Shown one piece after another: positions 34,431-43,871 of a stretch of DNA of 64,000 nt (position 1 is its first letter; the number at the start of each line of letters is the position of its first letter). The translations under genes and the position numbers were made by a program. The notes beneath the pieces were generated by a model. The model did no database searches. It saw only the letters and a program-made list of their open reading frames with translations, and was not told where the DNA came from. This stretch comes from an uncultured Shimia sp. (GTDB taxonomy: Bacteria > Pseudomonadota > Alphaproteobacteria > Rhodobacterales > Rhodobacteraceae). Where the stretch lies: positions 152,799-216,798 of the forward strand of contig NZ_CANLRL010000009.1 in the NCBI RefSeq assembly GCF_947493595.1, given 5' to 3'.

Positions 34431-35375
34431 TTAGCTCGCCAAACGCCCCTGATCGGCATCCTGCACAAGCGCGTTTAAGTGGCGCAGGTATCGCGGCTCT
34501 TTCAGGCGCCGCGCGACGTTGGCACAGAGAAGGGCGGTAACAAACGGACGGTTCTTTTGTGAGACCTTCCGCAAGAGGCGATCCAGATAGGGAACATGGG
34601 CCCTCCGGGCTCGGTAAAGCTTGTAAAAGGCCGCACGGCTCAATGTGCCCGCGCCCGCTTTCACCAAGACCCGATACAGAATTTGCATCTCCAACAGGTC
34701 TTCTTCCGGGGTGTCGCCCAAATGGGCTGTCGGTAGCAAGACGGTGTTTTCACGGGCAAAAAGCGCCGCGTGCATTGCGTCCAAGCTTTGGGTCGGATCG
34801 TAAATCACAAAGCAACGGTCTGCCATGGCGGCCATATCAGGTGCAAAGCCATACTGCCCGTCGAAAGCAATTTTTCGGGAGTGTGGAAACCGTTTGTCCC
34901 AGCCCGCCAACCGCGGCGATAGGGTTGCCTGCGGTCTCACCGCCACAACCTGTGCATCGGTTGCGACAATCGAATAGGCCGCGGCGGCATAGCCACAAGA
35001 ACCAGCGCCGTAAAACACCACTTCATCAAACTCATCAAAAAAGCCGTCATCAGACAGACGATCAAAATAAGCAATCACCTCCGGATCGCGAAACCACGTG
35101 TCTCCATCACTCAAAACACAAAGGTGAGACCAGCCCAACTCGCGCACCAACTCCCATCCCAACGGATGGCCGGTGTCGCCTCGTTTTTGAATGCTATCAA
35201 TGGTTTCAAAGGTGACCAGAAGGACAGGTTTGTCCTCTACCAGAGTTGCCCAATGACGTTTTCCCAGCGGTTGAAAGTGCCCATGCGCGTCCGCAACATG
35301 TTCCAGCTGCGTGAGCCATTCATCCCGTGACAATCCAAGCATCGGCGTGTCAAAGCCGTTGGCGGTGTCCTGCAT
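34431..35375 (-). CDS. Conserved protein of unknown function (alpha/beta-fold core)
   Basis: A 314-residue protein with an uncertain role. Its core resembles an alpha/beta hydrolase: strand DEVVFYGAG, a nucleophile-elbow-like AGSCGYAAAAYSIVA, strand AQVVAVRPQATLSPRLAGWD, then CFVIYDPTQSLDAMHAALF. The N-terminal part (LVTFETIDSIQKRGDTGHPLGWELVRELGWSHLCVLSDGDTWFRD) is typical of Rhodobacterales homologues, some of which I recall carrying a PAPS reductase label that this sequence does not support. The C-terminus is basic and helical. I chose the ATG at 35375 (MQDTANGFDTPMLGLSRDEW). It is divergent from coxD with a 207-base gap. Confidence 0.65.
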   Translation of the reverse strand: MQDTANGFDTPMLGLSRDEWLTQLEHVADAHGHFQPLGKRHWATLVEDKPVLLVTFETIDSIQKRGDTGHPLGWELVRELGWSHLCVLSDGDTWFRDPEVIAYFDRLSDDGFFDEFDEVVFYGAGSCGYAAAAYSIVATDAQVVAVRPQATLSPRLAGWDKRFPHSRKIAFDGQYGFAPDMAAMADRCFVIYDPTQSLDAMHAALFARENTVLLPTAHLGDTPEEDLLEMQILYRVLVKAGAGTLSRAAFYKLYRARRAHVPYLDRLLRKVSQKNRPFVTALLCANVARRLKEPRYLRHLNALVQDADQGRLAS

Positions 35376-35582
35376 CTCGATGTTTTTCCTTACGCCCCTG
35401 GCCTTTATGGCCTGATGATCTGGCCTTGTTTGATGGCCTTTGCGGGAAAGATATAGACCATTTGCGGCAAAAATTGGGAAGGCTTTGTGCTTTTCTACAA
35501 CTTTTGTCGCGGGGGCAAACGCTTGACGTGACGGGTGCTCCAATGCAGCGTGACCGGAGCATTTTCAGCCAAAGGCGCCCCT

Positions 35583-36491
35583 ATGCAGGACATTGAGAGC
35601 ATCGACGATATTCAACGGCTTCTGGTAGAAGAAGGCTACGTGTGTGGTCGGCCGCTTGCGACGGTTGTTTTTTTGGCGCTGCGCTTGGGGCGACCAATCT
35701 TTCTGGAGGGCGAGGCCGGGGTTGGCAAAACTGAAATTGCCAAGGCGCTTTCGGCAGCTTTGGGGCGCAGCTTGATCCGCTTACAGTGTTACGAAGGTTT
35801 GGATGCCTCCAGCGCGGTGTATGAATGGAATTTCGCTGCTCAAATGGTTGCCATCCGCACCGCAGAAGCCAGCGGAGGCGCAGACCGCAGCGCGCTTCAG
35901 GAAGAACTCTTTGGGCCAGATTACCTTGTGGAGCGCCCGCTGCTGAAAGCCATGCGTCCTGATCTGGCTGGCGCGCCCGTGTTGCTGATCGATGAGTTGG
36001 ACCGCACTGATGAACCGTTTGAGGCTTTCTTGCTTGAGGCGCTCAGCGATTTTCAGGTGACCATCCCGGAAATAGGCACCATCAAAGCGCCGCATCCGCC
36101 GATAGTGATAGTTACATCCAACCGGACCCGAGAAGTGCACGACGCGCTCAAGCGCCGGTGCCTCTATCACTGGGTCGACTACCCGGATTTTGATCGCGAA
36201 ATGGCAATTTTGCGCGCCCGTGCACCTGAAGCGGCGGAGGGCCTAAGCCGGGAGGTTGTGGCGTTTGTTCAAAGGCTGCGCACGGAAGATCTCTTTAAAA
36301 AGCCTGGTGTTGCGGAAACCATAGATTGGGCCAAGTGTTTGTTGGCTTTGGATGTTCTCACCCTAAGTCCCGAGGTGATCGCTGACACTTTGGGAGCCGT
36401 GCTCAAATACCAGGACGACATTGCCAAACTGCAAGGAACAGAAGCCAAGCGCCTTCTGGACGAGGCGCGTGCAACGCTGGAACCTGCCTGA
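35583..36491 (+). CDS. coxD: MoxR-type AAA ATPase, CoxD family
   Basis: A 302-residue AAA+ ATPase of the MoxR group. Walker A is FLEGEAGVGKTEIAKAL, Walker B is APVLLIDELDRTDEPFEAFLLE, and sensor 1 is VIVTSNRTREVHDALKRRCLYHW. CoxD of carboxidotrophs is a chaperone-like ATPase needed to insert sulfur and build the Mo-Cu site of CO dehydrogenase. Here it pairs with the VWA protein CoxE, the usual MoxR-VWA couple. I chose the ATG at 35583 (MQDIESIDDIQRLLVEEGYV). It begins the cox gene block. Confidence 0.9.
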   Translation: MQDIESIDDIQRLLVEEGYVCGRPLATVVFLALRLGRPIFLEGEAGVGKTEIAKALSAALGRSLIRLQCYEGLDASSAVYEWNFAAQMVAIRTAEASGGADRSALQEELFGPDYLVERPLLKAMRPDLAGAPVLLIDELDRTDEPFEAFLLEALSDFQVTIPEIGTIKAPHPPIVIVTSNRTREVHDALKRRCLYHWVDYPDFDREMAILRARAPEAAEGLSREVVAFVQRLRTEDLFKKPGVAETIDWAKCLLALDVLTLSPEVIADTLGAVLKYQDDIAKLQGTEAKRLLDEARATLEPA

Positions 36492-36525
36492 TGCTTCATT
36501 TGGCCTCAAATATCCCGGGGGGCAT

Positions 36526-36541
36526 GGGGGGCTGGCCCCCC
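36526..36541. repeat. G/C hairpin between coxD and coxE
   Basis: GGGGGG (36526-36531) and CCCCCC (36536-36541) form a hairpin with a CTGG loop, preceded by ATATCCCGGGGGGCAT. It fills most of the 60-base gap between coxD and coxE and ends 10 bases before the coxE start. It resembles REP-type intergenic hairpins, but only one copy is seen here. Confidence 0.4.
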
Positions 36542-36551
36542 GTTGTGAACG

Positions 36552-37808
36552 ATGGCTGAACACCTTCCGCTTGAGATCCCGGATGATCCTAAACTGACGC
36601 AAAACATCACTTGGTTCGCGCGCGCTTTGCGCAAGGCCGGGCTGCCCATTGGCCCAGGGCGGGTGATCGACGCTATTCGAGCTGTCGAAGCTGCAGGGTT
36701 CACCAGCAAGCAAGACTTCTATTGGACCTTGCATGCGTGTTTTGTGTCTCGCCCCGAACATCGCACTGTATTTGCACAAGTTTTTCGGCTGTATTGGCGT
36801 GATCCACGCTATCTGGAGCACATGATGGCGATGATGTTGCCGGCTGTGCGCGGTGTGCAAGAGGACCGCGCGGGACAAGCCGGAGAGAAGCGCGCAGCAG
36901 AAGCACTGCTTGATGGGGCCAATCAAGACCTTCCCGAAGATGTGGCGCAAGAGGAGGCCGGCACTGAAATCGAGATCGACGCATCCCTCACCATGTCTTC
37001 AGAGGAGAAGTTGCGGTCGCTGGATTTTGAGCAAATGAGCACGGAGGAAATTGCCCAAGCAAAGCGCATGCTGTCGCGCCTGAGCTTACCGGTCAAACCA
37101 ATCTTGTCTCGACGCACGAAACCGGATCCGCTTGGGCGCAAAATCGATTGGCGCGCCACCATACGGCACTCCATGCGCCAAGGGGGAGACCTGTCTGGCC
37201 TAGTCCGTAAAAGCCCGCGTATCCGTTGGCCCAACCTTGTGGTGATCTGTGATATCTCTGGCTCCATGAGCCAATACAGCCGCATGGTGCTGCATTTCTT
37301 ACATGCGGTTGCCAATCAAAAAGGCGCGGGATGGGCAAAGGTTCACGGCTTCACTTTTGGCACACGCCTAACCAACATCACCCGTCATTTGGCAACTCGG
37401 GATGTAGATGCCGCGCTGGCAGCGGCGGGTGCCGAAGCGCAGGATTGGGAAGGCGGTACACGAATTGGGGAGTGCCTGCACAGTTTTAACAGAGATTGGT
37501 CGCGCCGCGTGATGGGCCAGGGCGCCGTTGTCTTATTGATCACCGATGGGTTGGATCGTGGTGCGCCTGAGGCGCTGACCAAAGAAATGCAGCGCTTGCA
37601 CCTGTCTTCGCGACGCCTGATTTGGCTGAATCCACTTCTGAGGTGGGAGGGGTTTGCCGCCAAGGCGCAAGGCATTCGGGCAATGTTGCCGCATGTTGAT
37701 AGTTTCCGCGCCGGCCACTCCATAGCTTCCATAGAGGCACTTGCGGAGGCTTTGTCACGTCCCGACGATATAGGGGAAAAGGCACGGCTCCTTGGAGAGC
37801 TACAATAA
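36552..37808 (+). CDS. coxE: VWA domain-containing protein, CoxE family
   Basis: A 418-residue protein with a C-terminal von Willebrand A domain. The MIDAS metal-site motif DxSxS is intact in LVVICDISGSMSQYSRMVLHFLHAV, and further MIDAS parts are DWEGGTRIGECLHSF and VVLLITDGLDRG. The N-terminal half is helical with an acidic segment (EDVAQEEAGTEIEIDASLTMSSEEKL). CoxE works with the CoxD ATPase in maturing molybdenum hydroxylases of the CO dehydrogenase family. No strong ribosome binding site precedes 36552. Confidence 0.9.
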   Translation: MAEHLPLEIPDDPKLTQNITWFARALRKAGLPIGPGRVIDAIRAVEAAGFTSKQDFYWTLHACFVSRPEHRTVFAQVFRLYWRDPRYLEHMMAMMLPAVRGVQEDRAGQAGEKRAAEALLDGANQDLPEDVAQEEAGTEIEIDASLTMSSEEKLRSLDFEQMSTEEIAQAKRMLSRLSLPVKPILSRRTKPDPLGRKIDWRATIRHSMRQGGDLSGLVRKSPRIRWPNLVVICDISGSMSQYSRMVLHFLHAVANQKGAGWAKVHGFTFGTRLTNITRHLATRDVDAALAAAGAEAQDWEGGTRIGECLHSFNRDWSRRVMGQGAVVLLITDGLDRGAPEALTKEMQRLHLSSRRLIWLNPLLRWEGFAAKAQGIRAMLPHVDSFRAGHSIASIEALAEALSRPDDIGEKARLLGELQ

Positions 37809-37897
37809 TGGTCCTGAGCCTGTGAAGTATATGGAAAAAGAGGACCTTGCGGTTTGGTGGAACGAGGCCCATGTTTTTTGCTCTGAGGGAGGGTGGA

Positions 37898-38866
37898 ATG
37901 CGCCAAGGACTTGAAGGAGCGCCGGAATTGGCGCTGGACTGGTATCGCGCTGGACGTGGGGCTGCCCTGGCCACGGTGGTTGAAACCTGGGGCTCTGCAC
38001 CACGTCGAACGGGGGCGCAGATGGTTGTGTCCGGTGATGGCCAAATTGAAGGCTCAGTGTCTGGTGGTTGTGTCGAAGGCGCGGTGATGGTTGAGGCACT
38101 CGACGCGATTGAAAGCGGCAAGGGCACCTTGTTGGAATTTGGCGTCAGCGACGGAGATGCCTTTGCTGTTGGCTTGGCCTGCGGTGGCACAATCAAGGTT
38201 CTGGTCGAACCTGTGGGAACCGTTCTCACTGAGGACGTGCTGTTACAATTGGTTGAGGCCCGTGCCGCGCGCAAAGCGGTCGCGTATGTTGCCAATGTTG
38301 AAACTGGCGGTGGCGAACTGTCGGATACCGGATTTGCAGATCGCTTTCGCATGGATCGATCTGGCGTGGAGGAAAACGGCCGCTTTGTTGCGATTCACAA
38401 TCCTCCCCTGAGGTTGGTCGTTGTGGGAGCTGTTCACATTGCGCAGGCGTTGGTGCCAATGGCTCGTGTCGCCGGTTTTGATCCCGTAATCATTGACCCG
38501 CGAGCCGCGTTTGGCTCTGAGGCGCGGTTTCCCGGGGAGGCTGTAGTCGATGAGTGGCCAGATGAGGCCTTGCAAACCATTGGAATTGATGCGCGCACTG
38601 CGCTTGTTTTGTTGACCCATGATCACAAACTCGACGATCCAGCACTACATATCGCTATGAAGTCAGATGTTTTTTATATTGGCGCTCTTGGCAGCAAAAG
38701 AACCCATGCCAAGCGGGTTGAACGGCTTCAGGACGCCGGGTTTTCGGGTCAAGCCATTGCTCGTTTACACGGTCCGGTTGGATTGGACATTGGCGCGGCA
38801 AGCCCGTCCGAAATTGCGGTGTCGATCCTGGCGGAGATTTTGACAGTGTTGAGGAAAGGCACATGA
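37898..38866 (+). CDS. XdhC/CoxI family molybdoenzyme maturation protein
   Basis: A 322-residue protein with the XdhC/CoxI N-terminal domain (TVVETWGSAPRRTGAQMVVSGDG ... GSVSGGCVEGAVMVEAL) and a C-terminal Rossmann domain (LRLVVVGAVHIAQALVPMARVAGFDPVIIDPR ... FYIGALGSKRTHAKR). XdhC-type proteins bind the molybdenum cofactor, help its sulfuration and deliver it to xanthine-dehydrogenase-family enzymes. In cox clusters this position corresponds to CoxF/CoxI. The ATG at 37898 follows GAGGGAGGGTGGA; the frame also has upstream ATGs at 37847 and 37871. The next gene overlaps by four bases. Confidence 0.88.
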   Translation: MRQGLEGAPELALDWYRAGRGAALATVVETWGSAPRRTGAQMVVSGDGQIEGSVSGGCVEGAVMVEALDAIESGKGTLLEFGVSDGDAFAVGLACGGTIKVLVEPVGTVLTEDVLLQLVEARAARKAVAYVANVETGGGELSDTGFADRFRMDRSGVEENGRFVAIHNPPLRLVVVGAVHIAQALVPMARVAGFDPVIIDPRAAFGSEARFPGEAVVDEWPDEALQTIGIDARTALVLLTHDHKLDDPALHIAMKSDVFYIGALGSKRTHAKRVERLQDAGFSGQAIARLHGPVGLDIGAASPSEIAVSILAEILTVLRKGT

Positions 38867-39849
38867 AGTTTGGTGCCGTGCCTGTCAAATCAGCATTGGA
38901 CGCCGTGTTGGCGCATTCCCTGGTTGCCGGCAAAAGACTCCCCAAAGGAACAGTCCTGCAAGAAACGCACCTACAGGCTCTCGTCGACGCAGGGTTTGAG
39001 ACCGTTGTTGTTGCCCAATTGGACCAAGGCGATGTGCCCGAAGATGAAGCGGCAGCCAAATTGGCAGCGGCCATGCTTGTTGGGATTGAGGGGGTCCGAG
39101 CAACAGGCGCGGGCGCTGGGCGGGTGAACCTCTATGCTGAGGGCTATGGTGTGATCCGCGTCAACGCTGACAAAGTGCAGCAGATTAACTCGATTGACCC
39201 GATGATTACGGTCGCGACAGTGCCGGATTATCATCGGGTTGACGCGGGGGGCATGGTCGCGACCATCAAGATTATTTCCTATGCCGTGCCATCATCCTCG
39301 ATTGATGTGGCAACTGATGTTGCGGCGGCGGCTGTCTCGCTGTTGCGACCAGTCTATCAGTCGGCCACGTTGATTGAGACGACAATTGGCAACACCCCAT
39401 CTGATAAGGGGCGCCGGGCGATGGCTGGTCGTGTTGAACGCATGGGAATGTCACTTAGTGAACGCGTATTGGTGGCGCACCAGGAAGAACCATTGGCGCA
39501 AGCGATCCGCTCTGCTACCGGGGACATGATCTTTGTTCTTACCGCGTCGGCAACGTCAGATCCGCTGGATGTAGCACCGCAGGCTCTGCGGAATGCGGGT
39601 GGTCAGGTTGAGCGGTTTGGCATGCCAGTTGACCCCGGAAACCTACTGTTTCTAGGGGGAATTGACGGCAAACCTGTGATTGGTTTGCCAGGCTGTGCCC
39701 GGTCTCCTGCTCTCAATGGCGCGGATTGGGTGCTGGAGCGTGTGATCTGCGGGCTTGAGGTGTCCCATGATGATATTGCGGCCATGGGGGTGGGGGGATT
39801 GTTGAAGGAAATCCCAATCCGCCCCATGCCACGCGAGAAAGGCATCTAA
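38863..39849 (+). CDS. Molybdopterin-binding protein (MoeA/MogA-like domain)
   Basis: A 328-residue protein. The N-terminal region (MKFGAVPVKSALDAVLAHSLVAGKRLPKGTVL ... EDEAAAKLAAAML) and the molybdopterin-binding core (SATLIETTIGNTPSDKGRRAMAGRVERMG ... IRSATGDMIFVLTASATSDPLDVAPQAL) resemble the first half of proteins annotated as MoeA-like/nucleotidyltransferase fusions. The C-terminus GMPVDPGNLLFLGGIDGKPVIGLPGCARSPALNG is the conserved end of that half. The MobA-like nucleotidyltransferase half is absent. It overlaps the xdhC stop by four bases. It is likely to handle Mo cofactor for the CoxSLM enzyme. Confidence 0.85.
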   Translation: MKFGAVPVKSALDAVLAHSLVAGKRLPKGTVLQETHLQALVDAGFETVVVAQLDQGDVPEDEAAAKLAAAMLVGIEGVRATGAGAGRVNLYAEGYGVIRVNADKVQQINSIDPMITVATVPDYHRVDAGGMVATIKIISYAVPSSSIDVATDVAAAAVSLLRPVYQSATLIETTIGNTPSDKGRRAMAGRVERMGMSLSERVLVAHQEEPLAQAIRSATGDMIFVLTASATSDPLDVAPQALRNAGGQVERFGMPVDPGNLLFLGGIDGKPVIGLPGCARSPALNGADWVLERVICGLEVSHDDIAAMGVGGLLKEIPIRPMPREKGI

Positions 39850-39993
39850 GAAAAAGCGTCGTTTTGTGCTGCGCTTGCAGCTACGACCAATGTCTACGCC
39901 GCCTAATTAGATTGTTAAAAAAAACGGCTTCTCAAGTTGCATGGTGGCTGCTTTACTCTTGTTCAATGACAATAGCTAAATTGGGAGGAGCCA

Positions 39994-40479
39994 ATGTCAC
40001 AGGTCACCATGACCGTGAATGGCAAAGAAATGTCCGGCGATGCCGAAGGACGCACTTTGCTCAGTCAATTTCTTCGAGAAACCCTTGGCCTGACCGGCAC
40101 GCACGTTGGATGCGACACCAGCCAATGTGGCGCTTGTGTGGTGCATGTTGATGGGGTTGCCGTGAAAGCTTGCACCATGTTGGCGATGGAAGCAGAAGGC
40201 ACTTCGGTTGACACCATTGAAGGTCAGGCTGCGCCGGATGGCACATTGAATGCGTTGCAGCAGGCATTTCAAGATCACCACGGCCTGCAATGCGGATTTT
40301 GCACCCCAGGCATGATCATGTCTGCGGCGGATCTCTTGAAAAACAACCCGCAACCTACCGAAGCGGAAGTGCGCCATCATCTTGAGGGCAATATTTGCCG
40401 CTGCACCGGCTACCACAACATCGTGAAAGCGATCTTGGCGGCCAGCGGGCAAGATGTGAGCAGCATTGCAGCCGAGTGA
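39994..40479 (+). CDS. coxS: Carbon-monoxide-dehydrogenase-like small (2Fe-2S) subunit
   Basis: A 161-residue iron-sulfur subunit of a molybdenum hydroxylase. The plant-type [2Fe-2S] cluster is held by Cys40, 45, 48 and 60 ([22 protein letters not shown]). The second cluster is held by Cys100, 103, 135 and 137 ([10 protein letters not shown] ... [14 protein letters not shown]). It passes electrons from the Mo site of CoxL to the FAD of CoxM. A strong binding site GGGAGGAG precedes 39994, and a 144-base gap before it could hold a separate promoter for coxSLM. Confidence 0.94.
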   Translation: MSQVTMTVNGKEMSGDAEGRTLLSQFLRETLGLTGTHVGCDTSQCGACVVHVDGVAVKACTMLAMEAEGTSVDTIEGQAAPDGTLNALQQAFQDHHGLQCGFCTPGMIMSAADLLKNNPQPTEAEVRHHLEGNICRCTGYHNIVKAILAASGQDVSSIAAE

Positions 40480-40578
40480 TCCACAGACCCGCGTTTGAGG
40501 AGGCGCGAACTTGTGCGATTTTGATTTCAAATCGGATGCGTGAGGCTTTGGCCCGCTCTGATTTTAGGGAGGATTAAC

Positions 40579-42942
40579 ATGCCTAAGGACAATGGCATTG
40601 GCGCCAGCCCCAAGCGGCGCGAAGATGTCCGGTTTCTAAGCGGAACCGGCAACTATACAGACGACATTCAAGTTAACGGTCAGGCCTACGTACATTTTTT
40701 GCGCTCTGACATTGCTCATGCCAATATCAATGGCATCAATCTGGATGCTGCGTCGGCTATGCCGGGGGTGATCAAGATTTTCACCGGTGCGGATTTTGAA
40801 GGTGTTGGTGGCATTCCTTGCGGTTGGCAAGTGACGGATCGCCACGGCGAGCCGATGCAGGAGCCTGCCCACCCGGTTCTGGCTCAAGGCAAAGTGCGCT
40901 ACGTGGGGGATCAGATCGCTGCCGTTGTAGCCGAAACCTTGGAGCAGGCACGTGACGCTGCTGAAGCCATTGAGGTTGATCTGGAAGAGCTTCCGGCGGT
41001 TGTCGATATGAAGGCTGCACTGGCTGATGGGGCCACAAAAGTGCACGATGATCTGACCAGTAACCTCTGTTATGACTGGGGCTTCGTTGAAGAGAACAAG
41101 CCAGCAGTCGACGCGGCGTTTGAGGCGGCGGCACATGTTACAACGCTCGAGTTGCGCAACAACCGCCTGGTGGCCAACCCAATGGAACCACGTGTTGCGA
41201 TTGGCGATTTCAACCGCGCAACCGGTGAAAGTACGCTTTACACAACCAGCCAGAACCCACATGTGATCCGTCTTTTGATGGGCGCGTTTGTTCTGGGCAT
41301 TCCGGAACATAAGCTGCGGGTTGTTGCGCCGGACGTCGGCGGTGGCTTTGGGACAAAGATCTTCCACTATGCTGAGGAAGCCTTCTGTACTTTTGCGGCC
41401 AAAGCCCTGAACCGTGCAGTGAAGTGGACCTCAACACGTTCTGAGGCGTTCATTTCGGACGCGCATGGCCGAGATCACGTGACCAAGATCGAGCTGGCGC
41501 TGGATGCGGACAATAACTTCACAGCTTTGCGGACTGATACGTACGCAAACATGGGCGCGTATTTGTCGACCTTTGCACCGTCTGTTCCAACCTGGCTACA
41601 TGGCACGCTGATGGCGGGGAACTACAAAACACCGCTGATCTACGTGAACGTCAAAGCGGTCTTCACCAACACAGTGCCTGTGGATGCGTATCGCGGTGCG
41701 GGCCGTCCAGAAGCGACATTCCAACTGGAGCGTGTGGTCGACAAAGCGGCGCGCGAGCTAGGTGTGGACCCAATTGCTCTGCGCCGTCAAAACTTCATCA
41801 CTGAGTTCCCTTATGCCACCCCAGTGGCGGTGGAATATGACACCGGTGACTATCACGGCACCATGGATGCTTTGGAGAAGATGGCGGATCTGTCTGGCTT
41901 TGAGGCACGCCGTAAGGCCAGCGAGGCCAAAGGCAAGCTGCGTGGCTTTGGCGTGAACTGCTACATCGAGGCTTGCGGTATTGCGCCGTCAAACCTTGTG
42001 GGACAGCTGGGCGCACGTGCGGGTCTGTATGAAAGCGCAACAGTGCGTGTAAATGCAACCGGTGGCCTTGTTGTGATGACCGGCTCACACAGCCATGGCC
42101 AAGGCCACGAGACCTCTTTCCCGCAAGTGATCGCGGAGATGATCGGCATTGACGAAAGCATGGTTGAGATCGTGCACGGCGATACGGCCAATACGCCAAT
42201 GGGCATGGGCACTTACGGCTCACGCTCGCTGGCAGTTGGCGGCTCCGCCATGGTTCGGGCAACTGAGAAGATCATTGCCAAAGCCAAGAAGATTGCCGCG
42301 CACCTGATGGAGGCAGCTGAAGCGGACATCGAACTCAAAGATGGTGCGTTTTCGGTTGCGGGCACAGACAAATCAGTGGCTTGGGGGGATGTGACGCTAG
42401 CCGCGTACGTGCCACACAACTATCCGCTTGAGGACATTGAGCCGGGTTTGGAGGAGACGGCTTTCTATGATCCTGCCAACTTCACCTATCCTTCCGGTGC
42501 TTATGCCTGTGAAGTGGAGGTGGATCCGGACACCGGTAAGGTCACCATCGAGGCGTTTAACGCGGCAGATGACTTCGGCAACATTGTTAACCCGATGATT
42601 GTCGATGGTCAGGTGCATGGTGGAATTGGTCAGGGCATTGGTCAAGCTTTGCTTGAAAACGCGGCTTATGACGAGAATGGCCAACTGCTGAGCGCGTCTT
42701 ATATGGACTATGCCATGCCACGTGCCAGTGATGTGCCTTTCTACGGCGTGGACCACTCTAGTCAGACACCTTGCACGCACAATCCATTGGGTGTGAAGGG
42801 CTGTGGCGAAGCTGGAGCCATTGGGTCTCCTCCAGCGGTGATCAACGCGGTTGTTGACGCGTTGCGCTCTGGTGGGCATGACATTCACCATATCGATATG
42901 CCAGTGTCGCCGTCGCGCGTCTGGCAGGCGATGAACGGATAA
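40579..42942 (+). CDS. coxL: Form II (BMS-type) carbon-monoxide-dehydrogenase-like large subunit
   Basis: A 787-residue Mo cofactor-binding catalytic subunit of the xanthine dehydrogenase family. Seen are [24 protein letters not shown], the GGGFGTK block ([14 protein letters not shown]), and the catalytic Glu motif [12 protein letters not shown] near the C-terminus. The active-site loop is AYRGAGR (residues 370-376). That is the form II signature; form I CO dehydrogenases have AYRCSFR with the copper-bound Cys. No Cys is present here, so fast CO oxidation is unlikely and another substrate is possible. The start at 40579 follows AGGGAGGATTAAC; the frame opens 13 codons earlier. coxM follows after 14 bases. 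Confidence 0.94.
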   Translation: MPKDNGIGASPKRREDVRFLSGTGNYTDDIQVNGQAYVHFLRSDIAHANINGINLDAASAMPGVIKIFTGADFEGVGGIPCGWQVTDRHGEPMQEPAHPVLAQGKVRYVGDQIAAVVAETLEQARDAAEAIEVDLEELPAVVDMKAALADGATKVHDDLTSNLCYDWGFVEENKPAVDAAFEAAAHVTTLELRNNRLVANPMEPRVAIGDFNRATGESTLYTTSQNPHVIRLLMGAFVLGIPEHKLRVVAPDVGGGFGTKIFHYAEEAFCTFAAKALNRAVKWTSTRSEAFISDAHGRDHVTKIELALDADNNFTALRTDTYANMGAYLSTFAPSVPTWLHGTLMAGNYKTPLIYVNVKAVFTNTVPVDAYRGAGRPEATFQLERVVDKAARELGVDPIALRRQNFITEFPYATPVAVEYDTGDYHGTMDALEKMADLSGFEARRKASEAKGKLRGFGVNCYIEACGIAPSNLVGQLGARAGLYESATVRVNATGGLVVMTGSHSHGQGHETSFPQVIAEMIGIDESMVEIVHGDTANTPMGMGTYGSRSLAVGGSAMVRATEKIIAKAKKIAAHLMEAAEADIELKDGAFSVAGTDKSVAWGDVTLAAYVPHNYPLEDIEPGLEETAFYDPANFTYPSGAYACEVEVDPDTGKVTIEAFNAADDFGNIVNPMIVDGQVHGGIGQGIGQALLENAAYDENGQLLSASYMDYAMPRASDVPFYGVDHSSQTPCTHNPLGVKGCGEAGAIGSPPAVINAVVDALRSGGHDIHHIDMPVSPSRVWQAMNG

Positions 42943-42956
42943 GCGGAGGAAATATC

Positions 42957-43745
42957 ATGTATAATTTCGACTTCGAAAAACCCTCCACGATCGCGGATGC
43001 GGTCTCCGCGCTGAGCGCCGAGGATGCGCAGGCACTGGGTGGGGGGCAAACATTGCTCCCCACCATGAAGCAACGCCTTGCCAGCCCGTCTAAGCTGGTG
43101 AGCCTCAAGGGCATTGCCGAGATGCAGGGCATTTGCACCGGCGATGATGGCGCGCTGTGTATCGGTGGGGCAACCACCCATGCGGATGTGGCTGCAGGGG
43201 CCGGTGCTTACCCCGGACTTGCGGCTCTTGCCGGAGGCATCGGTGACCCGGCGGTGCGGGCACGTGGAACCATTGGCGGCTCTCTGGCCAACAACGATCC
43301 ATCTGCCTGTTACCCAGCCGGGGCCTTGGCATCTGGTGCCACCTTTGTCACCAATGCGCGTGAGATTGCGGCGGATGACTATTTCCAAGGCATGTTCACA
43401 ACGGCCTTGGATGAGGGGGAGATCCTCACGGAGGTGCGTTTCCCCGTGCCGGAGGCGTCAAACTATCAGAAGTTTGAGCAGCCAGCCTCGCGGTTTGCCT
43501 TGGTGGGGGTGTTTGTGGCCAAATATGCGGACGGTGTGCGTGTCGCGGTAACCGGCGCGTCTGAAGAGGGCGTGTTCCGTTGGACGGAGGCTGAGGCCGC
43601 GCTGTCCGGCAACTTCTCCGCTAACGCCATTGCCGATATGACGCCAGGCGAAGATGGCATGATCTCTGATCTGCATGGCACGGCGGCATACCGGGCCCAC
43701 TTGGTTGGGGTTTTGACCCGCCGCGCGGTGACTGCCGCCGGCTAA
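42957..43745 (+). CDS. coxM: Carbon-monoxide-dehydrogenase-like medium (FAD) subunit
   Basis: A 262-residue FAD-binding subunit. The FAD motifs are LGGGQTLLPTMKQRLASPSKLVSL, GGATTHADVAAG and GTIGGSLANNDPSACYPAGALA, followed by the CO dehydrogenase flavoprotein C-terminal domain (KFEQPASRFALVGVFVAKYADG). It transfers electrons from the CoxS clusters to a quinone or other acceptor. It is the last gene of the S-L-M set; a strong terminator follows 20 bases after the stop. Confidence 0.94.
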   Translation: MYNFDFEKPSTIADAVSALSAEDAQALGGGQTLLPTMKQRLASPSKLVSLKGIAEMQGICTGDDGALCIGGATTHADVAAGAGAYPGLAALAGGIGDPAVRARGTIGGSLANNDPSACYPAGALASGATFVTNAREIAADDYFQGMFTTALDEGEILTEVRFPVPEASNYQKFEQPASRFALVGVFVAKYADGVRVAVTGASEEGVFRWTEAEAALSGNFSANAIADMTPGEDGMISDLHGTAAYRAHLVGVLTRRAVTAAG

Positions 43746-43764
43746 GTGACCTATAGTAAAATAG

Positions 43765-43797
43765 AAAGGCCCCGATCCTAAGATTGGGGCCTTTTTG
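43765..43797 (+). terminator. Rho-independent terminator of the cox operon
   Basis: AAAGGCCCCGATC (43765-43777) pairs with GATTGGGGCCTTT (43782-43794) with one G-T pair and a CTAA loop, followed by more T. It ends the plus-strand cox operon. Confidence 0.88.
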
Positions 43798-43819
43798 TTG
43801 CCTTCGGTATGTCACCAAT

Positions 43820-43849
43820 AAGAAACCCCGCGCGATGGCGGGGTTTCTT
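43820..43849. terminator. Rho-independent terminator of infC
   Basis: AAGAAACCCCGC (43820-43831) and GCGGGGTTTCTT (43838-43849) form a perfect 12-bp stem. On the minus strand it lies 22 bases after the infC stop and ends in a T-rich arm. It is symmetrical and could also back up the cox terminator. Confidence 0.85.
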
Positions 43850-43871
43850 AGAATTCAATGGTCTGCCAGAT

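Noticed and set aside
39850..39993. A riboswitch upstream of coxS (for example a molybdenum cofactor type)
   Set aside because: The 144 bases show no multi-helix fold that I can recognise, only an AT-rich stretch and the ribosome binding site.
40579..42942. Form I CO dehydrogenase large subunit
   Set aside because: The active-site loop is AYRGAGR, not AYRCSFR, and the gene order is S-L-M rather than M-S-L.
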